Source: Pseudobacteroides cellulosolvens ATCC 35603 = DSM 2933 (lineage in GTDB: Bacteria > Bacillota > Clostridia > Acetivibrionales > DSM-2933). Taken from it: a DNA stretch of 64,000 nucleotides. A program made the position numbers and the translations under genes. Every line of letters begins with the position of its first letter. Position 1 is the stretch's first letter. The DNA lies in assembly GCF_001262605.1 (NCBI RefSeq), contig NZ_LGTC01000001.1, forward strand, positions 4,226,001 through 4,290,000, read 5' to 3'. This document shows, in pieces, positions 17,685 to 26,892 of this stretch. Under the pieces are notes generated by a model. The model searched no databases. It saw only the letters and a program-made list of their open reading frames with translations, and had not been told where the DNA came from.

Positions 17685-18869
17685 GTGGATAAATATTTAA
17701 CGGAATTAGCAAAGTCAATTCTATTTACGGCAGCGAGGCCTGAAATTGTCATGGAATGTGGTAAGGGAATGTATTTGTGGGACAGCAGCGGAAAAAAGTA
17801 TCTGGATTTCATTGGCGGATGGGCTGTAACATGCTTGGGTCATTGTCCTGAAGCTATTAGCAAAGCCTTGAAAAATCAATCTGACTTGCTTATTAATGCA
17901 AGCCCTGCATTTTTTAATAAACCTATGCTTGAATTTGCTCAATTACTCACAAACATCTCCTGTTTTGACAGGGTATTTTTCGCCAGCAGCGGTGCCGAAG
18001 CCAATGAGGGTGCAATAAAGCTTGCAAGAAAGTATGGAGCAAAATACCTTAATGGGGCATTTGAAATAATTACAACTGTAAATGGATTTCATGGAAGGAC
18101 CCTAGCTACCATGTCTGCTACAGGCAAAAAACATTGGGATGTACTTTTCGAACCTAAAGTTTCAGGGTTTAAACACGTTCCTATCAATGATATTGATGCT
18201 GTTTACCAATCCGTAGATTCAAATACATGTGCCATTATGCTAGAACCCATTCAGGGAGAGGGCGGTGTTTATTCACTAAATGAAGAATATGTAAAGGATT
18301 TAAGGAAATTGTGCGATAACAAGGGCATCTTGCTTATATTTGATGAGATCCAAACAGGTATTGGCCGTACCGGAAAAATGTTTGCATATGAACACTACAA
18401 AATTGAGCCTGATATAATGACACTCGCCAAGGGCATTGGCGGAGGGTTTCCACTGTCTGCTATGCTGACCAAAGAAAAACTCAATATATTTGATGCTGGA
18501 GACCAGGGAGGTACATATTGCGGGCAGCCTCTTGCCATGGCAGTTGGCCTTGCTGTTGTCAATGAAGTCATTAACAAGAAATTGCCACAAAATGCATTGG
18601 TTCAAGGCCAGTATATCATTGACAGCTTGAATGGGATTAAAGAAAAGTGCAGCTTGAAGAATATTCGCGGTCTTGGGCTTCTCATCGCCTTCGATTTACC
18701 ATATGAAAACGGTAGCAAGATTGTATCGGAATGCCTTAAGGAAGGTTTGATTATTAATTCTCCAAAGCCATCAACCATTAGATTAATGCCGCCGTTGATT
18801 GTTACAAAAAATGAAATAGACATTATGATAGATATACTCTGCAAAGTAATTCCTAAGCAATTTCATTAA
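17685..18869 (+). CDS. argD: Class III aminotransferase, acetylornithine aminotransferase-like
   Basis: This PLP enzyme of about 394 aa shows the PLP-binding 'SSGAEANEGAIKLAR', 'GFHGRT', 'EPIQGEGGV', 'FDEIQTGIGRTGK' and the Schiff-base lysine in 'TLAKGIGGGFPLSA'. Length and motifs fit ArgD-type N-acetylornithine (or succinyldiaminopimelate/ornithine) transaminases. No other arginine genes are nearby, so the substrate is uncertain. I start it at GTG 17685, served by GGGGTGA; an in-frame GTG at 17676 overlaps that site. It is monocistronic, behind a large dyad that may control its translation or transcription. Confidence 0.78.
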   Translation: MDKYLTELAKSILFTAARPEIVMECGKGMYLWDSSGKKYLDFIGGWAVTCLGHCPEAISKALKNQSDLLINASPAFFNKPMLEFAQLLTNISCFDRVFFASSGAEANEGAIKLARKYGAKYLNGAFEIITTVNGFHGRTLATMSATGKKHWDVLFEPKVSGFKHVPINDIDAVYQSVDSNTCAIMLEPIQGEGGVYSLNEEYVKDLRKLCDNKGILLIFDEIQTGIGRTGKMFAYEHYKIEPDIMTLAKGIGGGFPLSAMLTKEKLNIFDAGDQGGTYCGQPLAMAVGLAVVNEVINKKLPQNALVQGQYIIDSLNGIKEKCSLKNIRGLGLLIAFDLPYENGSKIVSECLKEGLIINSPKPSTIRLMPPLIVTKNEIDIMIDILCKVIPKQFH

Positions 18870-18927
18870 TGTTATTAAATATATTAATAATTTACTCATA
18901 TATATGGCATATCTTATTACTTTTTGA

Positions 18928-18976
18928 TATAATTTCTATGGTGCCTGCATCTATATTCCATTCTTACAGGCACCAT
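18928..18976 (+). promoter_or_regulatory. Possible promoter -10 and leader hairpin before the ABC-2 exporter operon
   Basis: TATAAT at 18928-18933 has no strong -35. It is followed by a perfect 10-bp inverted repeat (ATGGTGCCTG / CAGGCACCAT, 18938-18947 and 18967-18976) with a 19-nt loop and no T tract. It could be an operator or a 5' stabilising hairpin. A terminator for the preceding gene is less likely. Confidence 0.4.
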
Positions 18977-19046
18977 GTCTTCCAGGCATTTCTAATTTAT
19001 ATTTTGTAAGTTTTACACCATAATGAACATGGGGGAAAGACATATC

Positions 19047-20060
19047 ATGAGTTCAACAGAACCTATCATCAAAGTTAAAAATCTCAGTAAAACCTTTCGC
19101 ACCGCCAAGAAAAAAACAGGCTTTATGAGTACAGTCAGAAATCTCTTTTCCACCGAATATGAAGAATTTAAAGCTGTAGACAAAGTCTCCTTTGAAATTG
19201 CTCCGGGAGAATTGGTAGGATATATCGGACCCAATGGTGCAGGCAAATCAACTACCATAAAAATGCTTACTGGTATATTGCATCCTACTGAAGGTGAAAT
19301 TATTGTTGACGGTCTTGTACCTCAAAAGGAACGAATCCATAATGCTAGAAAGATATCGGTAGTATTTGGCCAGCGAAGCCAGCTATTATGGGATCTGCCG
19401 GCTTTGGACAGTTTCGAGATGATGCGGAAGATGTACGCAATACCCAAAAAGCGTTTTGAAGAAAATCTGGAAGAATATACAACTCTTCTGGGTCTGGATG
19501 AGTTCAAAAACCGCCCTGTACGGCAGCTGTCATTAGGGCAGCGTATGCGATGTGAATTAGCTGTTGCTCTTCTGCACGATCCAAAGGTTGTTTACCTGGA
19601 CGAACCAACTATAGGCCTAGATGTTGTTGCAAAGGAAAAAATCCGAGAATTCATACTGCAGCTTTGCAAAAACAGAGGCACCACAGTTATACTTACAACC
19701 CACGATATAGTTGATATTGAGCGTCTATGCCAAAGAATGATCATAATAGATAAAGGTCATGTTATATATAACGGAACCCTTTCAGAAATAAAACAACGCT
19801 ACTGTCACTTAAGGCGGGTTCTCTTTTCTCTTGATGAAGACTCTCAATATAGAGATATCATAGAATCTCTCGGTAAGATTGATACTAGTGTACAAATTAA
19901 TTTACGAGAAGACAGAAGCATTGCAATTAGCTTCAATCCCCAAAATATCAGTGCTTCCGATATAACCCGTTACATAGTAAACAGCTATCCAGTTAAGGAT
20001 CTCACCGTAGAAGAGGCTGATCTTGAAGAGATTATACGCGAAATATATATTAAGGAATGA
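19047..20060 (+). CDS. ABC-2 exporter ATP-binding protein (COG4586 type)
   Basis: This 337-aa ATPase has Walker A GPNGAGKSTT (residues 61-70), signature LSLGQRMRCE, Walker B VVYLDEPTIGLD and switch His in TTHD. An inserted segment (about 20-45, 'KKKTGFMSTVRNLFSTEYEE') before Walker A is characteristic of the COG4586 group. I start it at ATG 19047 (MSSTEP), with GGGGGA 10 bases upstream. The two permeases follow immediately. Substrate is unknown; daunorubicin-type export systems are the nearest described relatives. Confidence 0.88.
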   Translation: MSSTEPIIKVKNLSKTFRTAKKKTGFMSTVRNLFSTEYEEFKAVDKVSFEIAPGELVGYIGPNGAGKSTTIKMLTGILHPTEGEIIVDGLVPQKERIHNARKISVVFGQRSQLLWDLPALDSFEMMRKMYAIPKKRFEENLEEYTTLLGLDEFKNRPVRQLSLGQRMRCELAVALLHDPKVVYLDEPTIGLDVVAKEKIREFILQLCKNRGTTVILTTHDIVDIERLCQRMIIIDKGHVIYNGTLSEIKQRYCHLRRVLFSLDEDSQYRDIIESLGKIDTSVQINLREDRSIAISFNPQNISASDITRYIVNSYPVKDLTVEEADLEEIIREIYIKE

Positions 20061-20067
20061 ACAAATT

Positions 20068-20898
20068 ATGATTAATAAGAAATTAAAATTTATCAGTGAT
20101 TCCTTTATAAGGCACAGCGGAATTGTTTCAGTCACCTTAAAGTCAGAAATGGCCTACCGTTTCAATTTCTTCACCTCCATTATCTGGTCAATGCTGACAA
20201 TGGCACTTGTATATTTTCTTTGGTCTGCAATACATAAAAGCAGCACCTCCATAACCATAACTTTCCAGTCGCTAGTTACATATGTGTGTCTGGGTCAGGC
20301 ATTCAGCTTCGGCCGGCCTGGACAGCGACATGTATTAATGCGTATAGGGCATGGAATAAGAAGTGGTGATGTCCTTCTGGATATGGTCAGACCTACTGAC
20401 TATCAAATGCTAAACTTTTCAGGTTCCTTTGGTTCATTCATCATGGACACCTTATTTGTATCACTGCCCTCTTACCTATTGGCATTTTTCATATTCCATA
20501 TAGATCCGCCATCATCACCGGCAGCAGCTACTGGTTTTATTATCAGCCTTCTAGGTGCATTTTTTCTGGTCTTTTCCCTTGATTTTTTAATCGGAATTAT
20601 GGCTTTCTGGACCAGAAGTGTATGGGGATTGAGCTATGCCAAAATGGCCATCATCGAAATCCTGGCTGGAACAATGGTTCCCCTGTCACTCTTTCCAGGC
20701 TGGCTGCAAAAGGTGGTTCTTGTTCTTCCATTTAAGGATATGGCTTACACACCTTTGGCTATCTATGTAGGACAGATTGAAGAAAACGCCATTATACCCA
20801 GCATCCTGATACAATTTGCCTGGGGTGTAGGTCTGGTTCTTTTGACCAGGCTGTTGTGGCTTAAGGCACGCAGACGACTTGAAATACAAGGAGGTTAA
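20068..20898 (+). CDS. ABC-2 permease, first subunit
   Basis: This 276-aa protein starts at ATG 20068, 8 bp after the ATPase stop. It has six hydrophobic segments, starting with 'FFTSIIWSMLTMALVYFLW', and the GHGIRSGDVLLDMVRPTDYQ loop shared by the ABC-2 family pair encoded by COG4587/COG3694 genes. It pairs with the next gene as a heterodimeric membrane channel. Confidence 0.8.
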   Translation: MINKKLKFISDSFIRHSGIVSVTLKSEMAYRFNFFTSIIWSMLTMALVYFLWSAIHKSSTSITITFQSLVTYVCLGQAFSFGRPGQRHVLMRIGHGIRSGDVLLDMVRPTDYQMLNFSGSFGSFIMDTLFVSLPSYLLAFFIFHIDPPSSPAAATGFIISLLGAFFLVFSLDFLIGIMAFWTRSVWGLSYAKMAIIEILAGTMVPLSLFPGWLQKVVLVLPFKDMAYTPLAIYVGQIEENAIIPSILIQFAWGVGLVLLTRLLWLKARRRLEIQGG

Positions 20899-20902
20899 AA
20901 AA

Positions 20903-21688
20903 GTGTTAAACAGTTTATCATACCTTTTTACAGGACACCGCTTGCGTATAAAGGGATGGTCCTTATATAAAGCTGATTTTACCATTTCAGCCATAGCAGC
21001 AATGCTTCATGACGGATCCACACTGCTATTGTTATCTGTAATATTCGCCAACATCAAGCAACTGCAAGGCTGGAGCTTCAATGAGATGCTCTTTATTTGG
21101 GGGTTCGCAGTACTGACCCGAAACCTCGGATATACAGTGATGGACGCACCGTCAATGGTTTTTAACTACATCCGTTATGGTGGAATGGATCAGGTGCTTG
21201 TACGTCCACAACCCCTGATTATTCAGATTGCCGCAGAGACCGGAGTCAATATTTATGCAGTTGGAAGATCATTGGTAGGTATAGGTGCCATTATGACTTC
21301 CCTCCCTGCTCTTCATCTTCCCTGGTGGAGTATAATTTATCTACCTGTAGCCATTATAAGCAGTTTAGTACTTTTCTTCGGTATGCAGCTTATAATAGTA
21401 TGCCTCTGTTTCTATTTCGTAAATGCCTTTTCTGCACTTACGGCAGTAGTCTGGATGAGCCAGTTCGGTCAATATCCAATAGACATTTTTACCCTGCCCC
21501 TTCGCTTTGTTTTCACATGGGTATTGCCGTATGCATTGATTGGTTTTTTCCCGGCAGCTTTTATGCTTCGTGGAGGTAACTATGCTCTCTATGGCTTCCT
21601 CACACCTGTTATGAGCATAATCTTTTTAGGGCTTTCTTTATTGGTATGGAGTAAATCCATTCGCCATTACAACAGTACAGGTTCCTGA
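20903..21688 (+). CDS. ABC-2 permease, second subunit
   Basis: This 261-aa protein starts at GTG 20903; AAGGAGG lies inside the last codons of the preceding gene. It has six hydrophobic segments and 'YGGMDQVLVRPQPLI', the counterpart of the 'RSGDVLLDMVRPTDYQ' loop of the first subunit. It completes the three-gene exporter and converges on the Fe-S/FMN gene. Confidence 0.8.
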   Translation: MLNSLSYLFTGHRLRIKGWSLYKADFTISAIAAMLHDGSTLLLLSVIFANIKQLQGWSFNEMLFIWGFAVLTRNLGYTVMDAPSMVFNYIRYGGMDQVLVRPQPLIIQIAAETGVNIYAVGRSLVGIGAIMTSLPALHLPWWSIIYLPVAIISSLVLFFGMQLIIVCLCFYFVNAFSALTAVVWMSQFGQYPIDIFTLPLRFVFTWVLPYALIGFFPAAFMLRGGNYALYGFLTPVMSIIFLGLSLLVWSKSIRHYNSTGS

Positions 21689-21706
21689 TAGATATAGGCC
21701 TGTGCT
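21674..21706 (+). terminator. Weak terminator at the end of the ABC-2 operon
   Basis: AGTACAGG pairs with CCTGTGCT (one mismatch) across an 17-nt loop, followed by TTATTG. It overlaps the last codons of the second permease. The short T tract makes the call uncertain. Confidence 0.35.
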
Positions 21707-21736
21707 TTATTGACCCTGCCTCTAATAGCTCTAGCT

Positions 21737-23137
21737 TTAATGCTTCGGCCCTCTTCTGCTCCTTCTTTCATGCTGCTTCTCATTACCGGGATTCATTTGA
21801 GAACTATCAGATGTATTCTCTTCAATGCTGCCTGCAGGTTTTTCTTGTGATTTTTCTTGTGAAGGTGCTGACAATCCTCCTTTAGCCTTTTCTAATGCAT
21901 CAGAAACTGCTTCCATGATTCCCATACTGCTGTAGGTAGCTCCTGAGACAGCATCAACATCTGGTGATTGTGTGCTTAATATCTGGCTAGTCACAGAGCT
22001 GTATGCAGGATTAAACCATGGTTCATCATCTCCATGAGATATAACATTGATATCTGAAATTTTGTCATTTTTTAATGTTACAGCAACAGTTGTAGTAGCA
22101 CCTCTGAACCCTGAACCAGAACCTTCATAAGTCCCGTCCTTGTAAATACTGCCGGTTGATTTTGAAGGAATTTCTGAAGATTCAGTTGTATTATTTGTAT
22201 TATTTGTATTATTTGTATTATTTGTATTATTTGTATTCACATTATCTACTTTATTCACATGATTTGCGTCAATTGCTTTTGCAGCCAGATTGCCTGTGAA
22301 ATATGAGCCAGACATGAATGCAACTGCCATCGCAGCAGCAACACTGTTACGAATTTCTTCATTTGCTATGTTTACGCCTGCATTACTGCGTGGACATACA
22401 GTAATACAATTGAAGCAGTAGATACATTCTCCTGAATTAATTTTATCATATTTATATAGTGGTATAGCCATGCTGCAGCTTTTAGTGCATGCTTTGCAAA
22501 CACCACATAACTGTCCCGCTTTCTTTATCTTTATAAGTCTGAATCTTGATATAATTGTAAAAATAGCACCTAGCGGACATAAGTAGCGGCAGAAAAAGCG
22601 TTCTACGAAAAAAGATGTTGCAACAATCGCCAATAATATTAAAAAACCTATTGTAAATTCAGTAACCACATAAGAAAAATCAGGGATTTTACCAAAGGTT
22701 GCGAGTATACCAAAAGCGTTCCAGGGACTTGCTGAGCCAAGATTTAATACCCCTAAGCTCCATACGACAATTACAAGAAAGCCAAGAATTATAAACTTAA
22801 GATATTTTAATACCCTGTCGGTTTTTTCATTAACTTCGAAGGAGACTTTGAAAACCTTTCTGGAAATATAATACAGCATGTCGCTCATCGTTCCAAAAGC
22901 ACACATCCATCCGCAGAAAAAACGCCCTAACAATATTGTTGCAGGGACTACTGCAATAACACCTACCAACTGTGGAAGGTACCCACCGAGGCTGAAATTT
23001 TGATGAATAAGTCCCGTATAAATTTCCCGTATGCCTGTAAAGGCATTAACATAAAGGCCTGGCAGAAATATAAAAAATGCTGTTTGTACAATTAATCTTA
23101 TGAGCTGTATCGTTGAAAACATTTTATTCTTTTTCAT
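21737..23137 (-). CDS. NapH/NosR-like membrane Fe-S protein with C-terminal covalent FMN domain
   Basis: In this 466-aa protein the N-terminal half has five to six membrane helices with two CxxxCP-type motifs, FFCGWMCAFG and FFCRYLCPLGA. Two 4Fe-4S motifs, CGVCKACTKSC and CIYCFNCITVCP, follow (about 210-255). After another hydrophobic segment come an Asn-Thr-rich repeat and an FMN_bind domain (about 325-420) with DAVSGATYSS, where Thr401 is the predicted flavin attachment site. The tail is hydrophilic and basic. It should pass electrons across the membrane from cytoplasmic iron-sulfur clusters to an extracellular covalently bound flavin. ApbE, its likely flavin transferase, is encoded upstream and overlaps by 14 bp. 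Confidence 0.85.
   Translation of the reverse strand: MKKNKMFSTIQLIRLIVQTAFFIFLPGLYVNAFTGIREIYTGLIHQNFSLGGYLPQLVGVIAVVPATILLGRFFCGWMCAFGTMSDMLYYISRKVFKVSFEVNEKTDRVLKYLKFIILGFLVIVVWSLGVLNLGSASPWNAFGILATFGKIPDFSYVVTEFTIGFLILLAIVATSFFVERFFCRYLCPLGAIFTIISRFRLIKIKKAGQLCGVCKACTKSCSMAIPLYKYDKINSGECIYCFNCITVCPRSNAGVNIANEEIRNSVAAAMAVAFMSGSYFTGNLAAKAIDANHVNKVDNVNTNNTNNTNNTNNTNNTTESSEIPSKSTGSIYKDGTYEGSGSGFRGATTTVAVTLKNDKISDINVISHGDDEPWFNPAYSSVTSQILSTQSPDVDAVSGATYSSMGIMEAVSDALEKAKGGLSAPSQEKSQEKPAGSIEENTSDSSQMNPGNEKQHERRSRRGPKH
22191..22235 (-). repeat. Five perfect 9-bp tandem repeats encoding Asn-Asn-Thr
   Basis: The unit TTATTTGTA occurs five times in a row, with a partial unit before it. It encodes the NNT linker between the membrane part and the FMN domain of the Fe-S protein. 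The unit is a multiple of three, so copy-number change alters linker length without shifting the frame. Confidence 0.9.
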
Positions 23138-24086
23138 AGCACCGGCTCCTAACTTTAAAATTTCTCTTTAATCCATCAGTTATCAATACTTCTCCATCGG
23201 AATTTATTATAATTACTTGGGCATCAAGCTTCCTGACTAAGTCCAGCCCATCCCCTCTAAAACCGTTTTCCAGAATGAATGATGCTGTTGTCAGTGCATC
23301 TGCATCCATGGAACAGTCAGCTATAGCGGTAATACTTAAAGCCGTAGTTTTAGCAGGCATTCCTGTTCGTGGATCAAGTATATGATGATATCGAATACCA
23401 TCCTTCATAAAAAATCTTTCATTACACCCTGATGTAACAATGGTTTTATCTGTAACAGTCAAAATGCCAAGGAAGCTGCCTGTTACTTCCAGAGGGTTCT
23501 GTATGCCAATCTGCCATGTTCTGCCGTCAGGACGGTTTCCAATTGTGACAATATTGCCCCCTAAATTTATCAATGCATTCTCAATGTCACTTTCTAAAAG
23601 AATTCTTTTAACTTCGTCAGCGGCAAATCCTTTTGCAATCCCCCCAAGATCAACAGCCTGGCCTGGAATATCAAGACATGCTTGACATCTGATTTTATCA
23701 AGCACAACGCTCTTATAATTAACAAGCTTTTTTATTCTATTAATATCATCCTCATGAGGAATGAAATTCTTTTTCCTTCCAATGCCCCAAAGCTCAACCA
23801 AAGGACGTATTGTAATATCAAAAGCACCTGAAGACACTTGTGAAAATTCTATGGCACGGTTTAAAACCTTAAATGTATCAGGATGTATATCAATAAATCC
23901 TTTACCTGAATTTCTGTTTAACCTTGAAATATCACTGTCCAATTTATACGCAGACATTAAGTCATCTATTTCATAAACCCTCGTTATCGCACGTTCAATC
24001 AATTCTTCATCATCACAATTATAAATTTTAATGGAATTCACAGTTCCTAATGAAAAAAAGTCTTTTGAAACACAATTGGCTTCCAT
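23124..24086 (-). CDS. apbE: FAD:protein FMN transferase ApbE
   Basis: This 320-aa protein starts at ATG 24086 (MEANCVSK), where AAAGGAAG is well spaced; the frame runs on to 24152 without a site. It shows the ApbE landmarks 'YKLDSDISRLNRNSGKG', 'VDLGGIAKGFAADEV', 'NLGGNIVTIG', 'HHILDPRTGMPA' and 'MDADALTTASFI'. ApbE moves FMN from FAD onto a Thr in the FMN_bind motif of partner proteins. The overlapping downstream gene encodes exactly such a motif. No signal peptide or lipobox is visible, unlike many exported ApbE proteins. Confidence 0.92.
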   Translation of the reverse strand: MEANCVSKDFFSLGTVNSIKIYNCDDEELIERAITRVYEIDDLMSAYKLDSDISRLNRNSGKGFIDIHPDTFKVLNRAIEFSQVSSGAFDITIRPLVELWGIGRKKNFIPHEDDINRIKKLVNYKSVVLDKIRCQACLDIPGQAVDLGGIAKGFAADEVKRILLESDIENALINLGGNIVTIGNRPDGRTWQIGIQNPLEVTGSFLGILTVTDKTIVTSGCNERFFMKDGIRYHHILDPRTGMPAKTTALSITAIADCSMDADALTTASFILENGFRGDGLDLVRKLDAQVIIINSDGEVLITDGLKRNFKVRSRCYEKE

Positions 24087-24201
24087 TTTACACTTCCTTT
24101 CTGTTGATAATTCTATATTTATATATTTATATTCTACAATATAATTACCCACTAAGGATCAGTAAAAACGAGGCAAAATTGCGGTAGAATTTTAGGCGAC
24201 A

Positions 24202-24230
24202 AAAAACTCACCGATAACCAGTGAGTTTTT
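24202..24230 (-). terminator. Intrinsic terminator at the end of the GH9 array
   Basis: A perfect 10-bp stem (AAAAACTCAC / GTGAGTTTTT) with a 9-nt loop has A and T tracts on both sides. It ends the five-gene GH9 transcription unit and could also act in the other direction. Confidence 0.85.
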
Positions 24231-24290
24231 GTATTATAAAATGCTATTTGTTTTGTTGTGAAATGATGTTTACGTTATGGAATAGATCTA

Positions 24291-26876
24291 TTACTTTCTA
24301 TATACAACCCCAAATTTTAAGGCTAACCTCATAACATCCGTCATGTTAACCGCTCCATCATTATTTAAATCACAAGTTAGATCAGTCTCCCAAGTACTGT
24401 TAAATGCAAAGGCAATTATAACTACATCTGCCATATTGATAACTCCATCATTATTTAGATCTTCTGGAATTCTAAAGTTCGTAGGAGTTTGTGTATTAGT
24501 GGGTGTATTAGTAGGAGTATAGAATGGCTGAACGGGAATTTCCTTCCCAAATGCATCCAGATAGTAGGTAACCCATGCCAAAGATGCATTCCAGCTTATG
24601 GATACCGAGTTTGTATCCCATGATTCAGGATAATCAAGATAATCTTGCTGAGATGCACATTTAAACGGATTCCCACTACTTGCCCATGGATCATGTATTC
24701 CTGAGTATGGACCGCCTACAATAAATCCTGGAGGAACTGATGGATAAATGGTATCAATATAATCAGGAATAAAAAACTGAGGACAGAAGAATCGGTGATG
24801 CGGATGCTGCACGGGATATTCCCCATATCCGGACACATATACCCTATATATCGGATTACGCCCCATCAAATAGTCTATAGACTCTGTTAAAGCATTAATA
24901 TATTTTATATCCTTACTAAGATCATATGCATAGGCCATAACAATTGCTTCATTGAGTACGAAGGAATTTGATGCATGCGGATAACCTGATATTTCTTCAC
25001 TTCCGCCATAAAAATCATTTATGTAAGTTGTTTCAGCCAATGGAATACCGTAACTCTCATTTTTTTGTATTGATATTAAAGCATTTGCAGTGTTTATTAC
25101 ATTTACCTTAATATCCGAAAATTCAGATGATTTATGAAGTGCAAGTGTAAGTGTGCCTAATCCTCCCGTAGCGAACCAATCAAAACATACAGGTATACCG
25201 TTATATTCTCCGTCACCATTACTAAAAGGTATCTTCAGGCTGTTTTTATATTCTTTTAAATCTAATAGATATTCGGGGTTTCCTGTAGTAACATAAAGTT
25301 CACATGCAGCCCAGTAAAATTCATCCTGTAGATAATTATCCCCATACATCGTACTTCCATACACTTCTTTGGATAGTGCAAATATAGCTGGGTTTTCCTT
25401 TGCGGCTTCATATGCTGTCTGTGATGCTGCAAAGCACCTTTCGGAAAATTCAGGATCAATATCCTTCCAAATACGTGCTGCTTGTGCTGCACATGCAGCA
25501 AGGTTTAATGTAGCAGCAGTTGAAGGAGGATAGTATATACGTTTTTGCTTATCCTGATCAGGCCTTAAAGGAAGTGTAGTCCAAATTTCATCAGCTACCT
25601 TATCTGCTGCCATACCCGCTCTATCATAGCCTTCAGGGATCTGCATTTTCAGCATCCACTCCATTTCCCAGCGGCTTTCATCCAATAAATCATTAGTACC
25701 ATTTCCGCTTTCAGGGATGTTCAGCTTACCATCACCAAAGGTATCCTCCAGTCCACTTGCTTTTGAATGCTCATACTGGTTCTGCATTATCCACAATGCA
25801 AGGCCTCCGTTAACAACATACTTACCGTGATCCCCTGCATCATACCAACCTCCTGTACCATTAATTGAGGATGGACCAATGTAGTTTTTTCCTGTAATAA
25901 GAGCAGCCTGATCATTAGGGTGTCCCGCAGGCCTAGCCCATTTGCTTTCAACACAGTATGGCATTTTTATTTCTACTCCGCTTCTTGCATGGTAAAAGTA
26001 TTTTAATGCATCGTTTTTCATCTGAGTATACATGTCAGTTCCTATATCAAATGGGAAACTTTCAGCATTGCCCGCCGCAAGCCTGTAATCTTTGCCCGGT
26101 ACAGTATAGCTTGAAAAGTCAATTATTTGTGTAGTCTCGCCTGCTGCGTGATCAGGACCAAAAGGAATAGTCTTACCTGATGCAACCACATCACCTTCAC
26201 TGTTCTTTAAATTCCACCCAACGGCTTGATTAGTCATGCTAGCCACCTTCAGTGTTGCTTTTTTAATACCATTTGGGAAGTATCCAAGTTGATTTACACG
26301 GATATCCTTATATGGTGTAGGTGATGGTGTTGGTGTAGGAACAAAATCCGGATCATCAAGAGACATGGATACAAAACTTATTTCATTAGGCAATTCCCCA
26401 GCCAGCTCACCCCCTAAATGAAAAGCAAATTCCGCATATTTACTGTCTTTGTTAGCAACAAATGTATCTTCTGCATTCAGTGTTTCGCCCGCTTTCAAAT
26501 TATAAGGATGCCAATTGTTATTCCAAAGGTCACCATAAGGCTCTCCCATATCACCAATTCTTGCATAAATCATACAGTCCTTTTTGGCTGTTACCGAAAA
26601 CTTTACATTATATTTATGTCCAGATAATATTGAGATTTCTCTATGTCTTATCTGTACATCCCACTTGTTAACACCCTTTTGATCCATATGTATTGTATAT
26701 TTACCATCTCTTACTTCTGACCACGAGTTCTGCTCAAAACTTTCACTTATATGCCACGGCAGGCTTACACCACCTTTAAAATCTGTAGTCTTCAAAAGCT
26801 CCGCAGCATTACACATTATCCCTACTGCAAGCACAACCAGAAAAGATGTCCCAAATACAGCCAGCTTTTTCATCAT
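24291..26876 (-). CDS. Cellulosomal CBM4-Ig-GH9-dockerin protein, fifth of the array; catalytic Glu replaced by Ser
   Basis: This 861-aa protein starts at 26876 with GGGAGGG upstream. Order: signal peptide (1-24), CBM4 (about 25-170), PTPTPSPTP linker, Ig-like CelD_N domain from 'IRVNQLGYFPNG', GH9 catalytic domain (about 285-775), short Thr/Pro linker, and dockerin with loops DLNNDGVINMADV and DLNNDGAVNMTDV. The WYDAGDHGKY motif with both Asp residues and the PHHRF histidine motif are intact. In the second GH9 signature (Y-x-D...W-x3-E), however, the proton-donor Glu is Ser757 ('WDTNSVSISWNAS'). By family knowledge this should cripple hydrolysis. It is the last gene before the terminator, 16 bp after the preceding copy. 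Confidence 0.9.
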   Translation of the reverse strand: MMKKLAVFGTSFLVVLAVGIMCNAAELLKTTDFKGGVSLPWHISESFEQNSWSEVRDGKYTIHMDQKGVNKWDVQIRHREISILSGHKYNVKFSVTAKKDCMIYARIGDMGEPYGDLWNNNWHPYNLKAGETLNAEDTFVANKDSKYAEFAFHLGGELAGELPNEISFVSMSLDDPDFVPTPTPSPTPYKDIRVNQLGYFPNGIKKATLKVASMTNQAVGWNLKNSEGDVVASGKTIPFGPDHAAGETTQIIDFSSYTVPGKDYRLAAGNAESFPFDIGTDMYTQMKNDALKYFYHARSGVEIKMPYCVESKWARPAGHPNDQAALITGKNYIGPSSINGTGGWYDAGDHGKYVVNGGLALWIMQNQYEHSKASGLEDTFGDGKLNIPESGNGTNDLLDESRWEMEWMLKMQIPEGYDRAGMAADKVADEIWTTLPLRPDQDKQKRIYYPPSTAATLNLAACAAQAARIWKDIDPEFSERCFAASQTAYEAAKENPAIFALSKEVYGSTMYGDNYLQDEFYWAACELYVTTGNPEYLLDLKEYKNSLKIPFSNGDGEYNGIPVCFDWFATGGLGTLTLALHKSSEFSDIKVNVINTANALISIQKNESYGIPLAETTYINDFYGGSEEISGYPHASNSFVLNEAIVMAYAYDLSKDIKYINALTESIDYLMGRNPIYRVYVSGYGEYPVQHPHHRFFCPQFFIPDYIDTIYPSVPPGFIVGGPYSGIHDPWASSGNPFKCASQQDYLDYPESWDTNSVSISWNASLAWVTYYLDAFGKEIPVQPFYTPTNTPTNTQTPTNFRIPEDLNNDGVINMADVVIIAFAFNSTWETDLTCDLNNDGAVNMTDVMRLALKFGVVYRK

Positions 26877-26892
26877 TCTTAGTCCCTCCCAA

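Noticed and set aside
18938..18976. The 10-bp inverted repeat as the terminator of the aminotransferase gene.
   Set aside because: There is no T tract after it on the plus strand and it follows a -10-like box, so a leader or operator role is more likely.
22191..22235. Tandem repeats as a CRISPR or minisatellite array.
   Set aside because: The unit is 9 bp without spacers and lies in frame inside a coding sequence. No CRISPR array was seen anywhere in the window.
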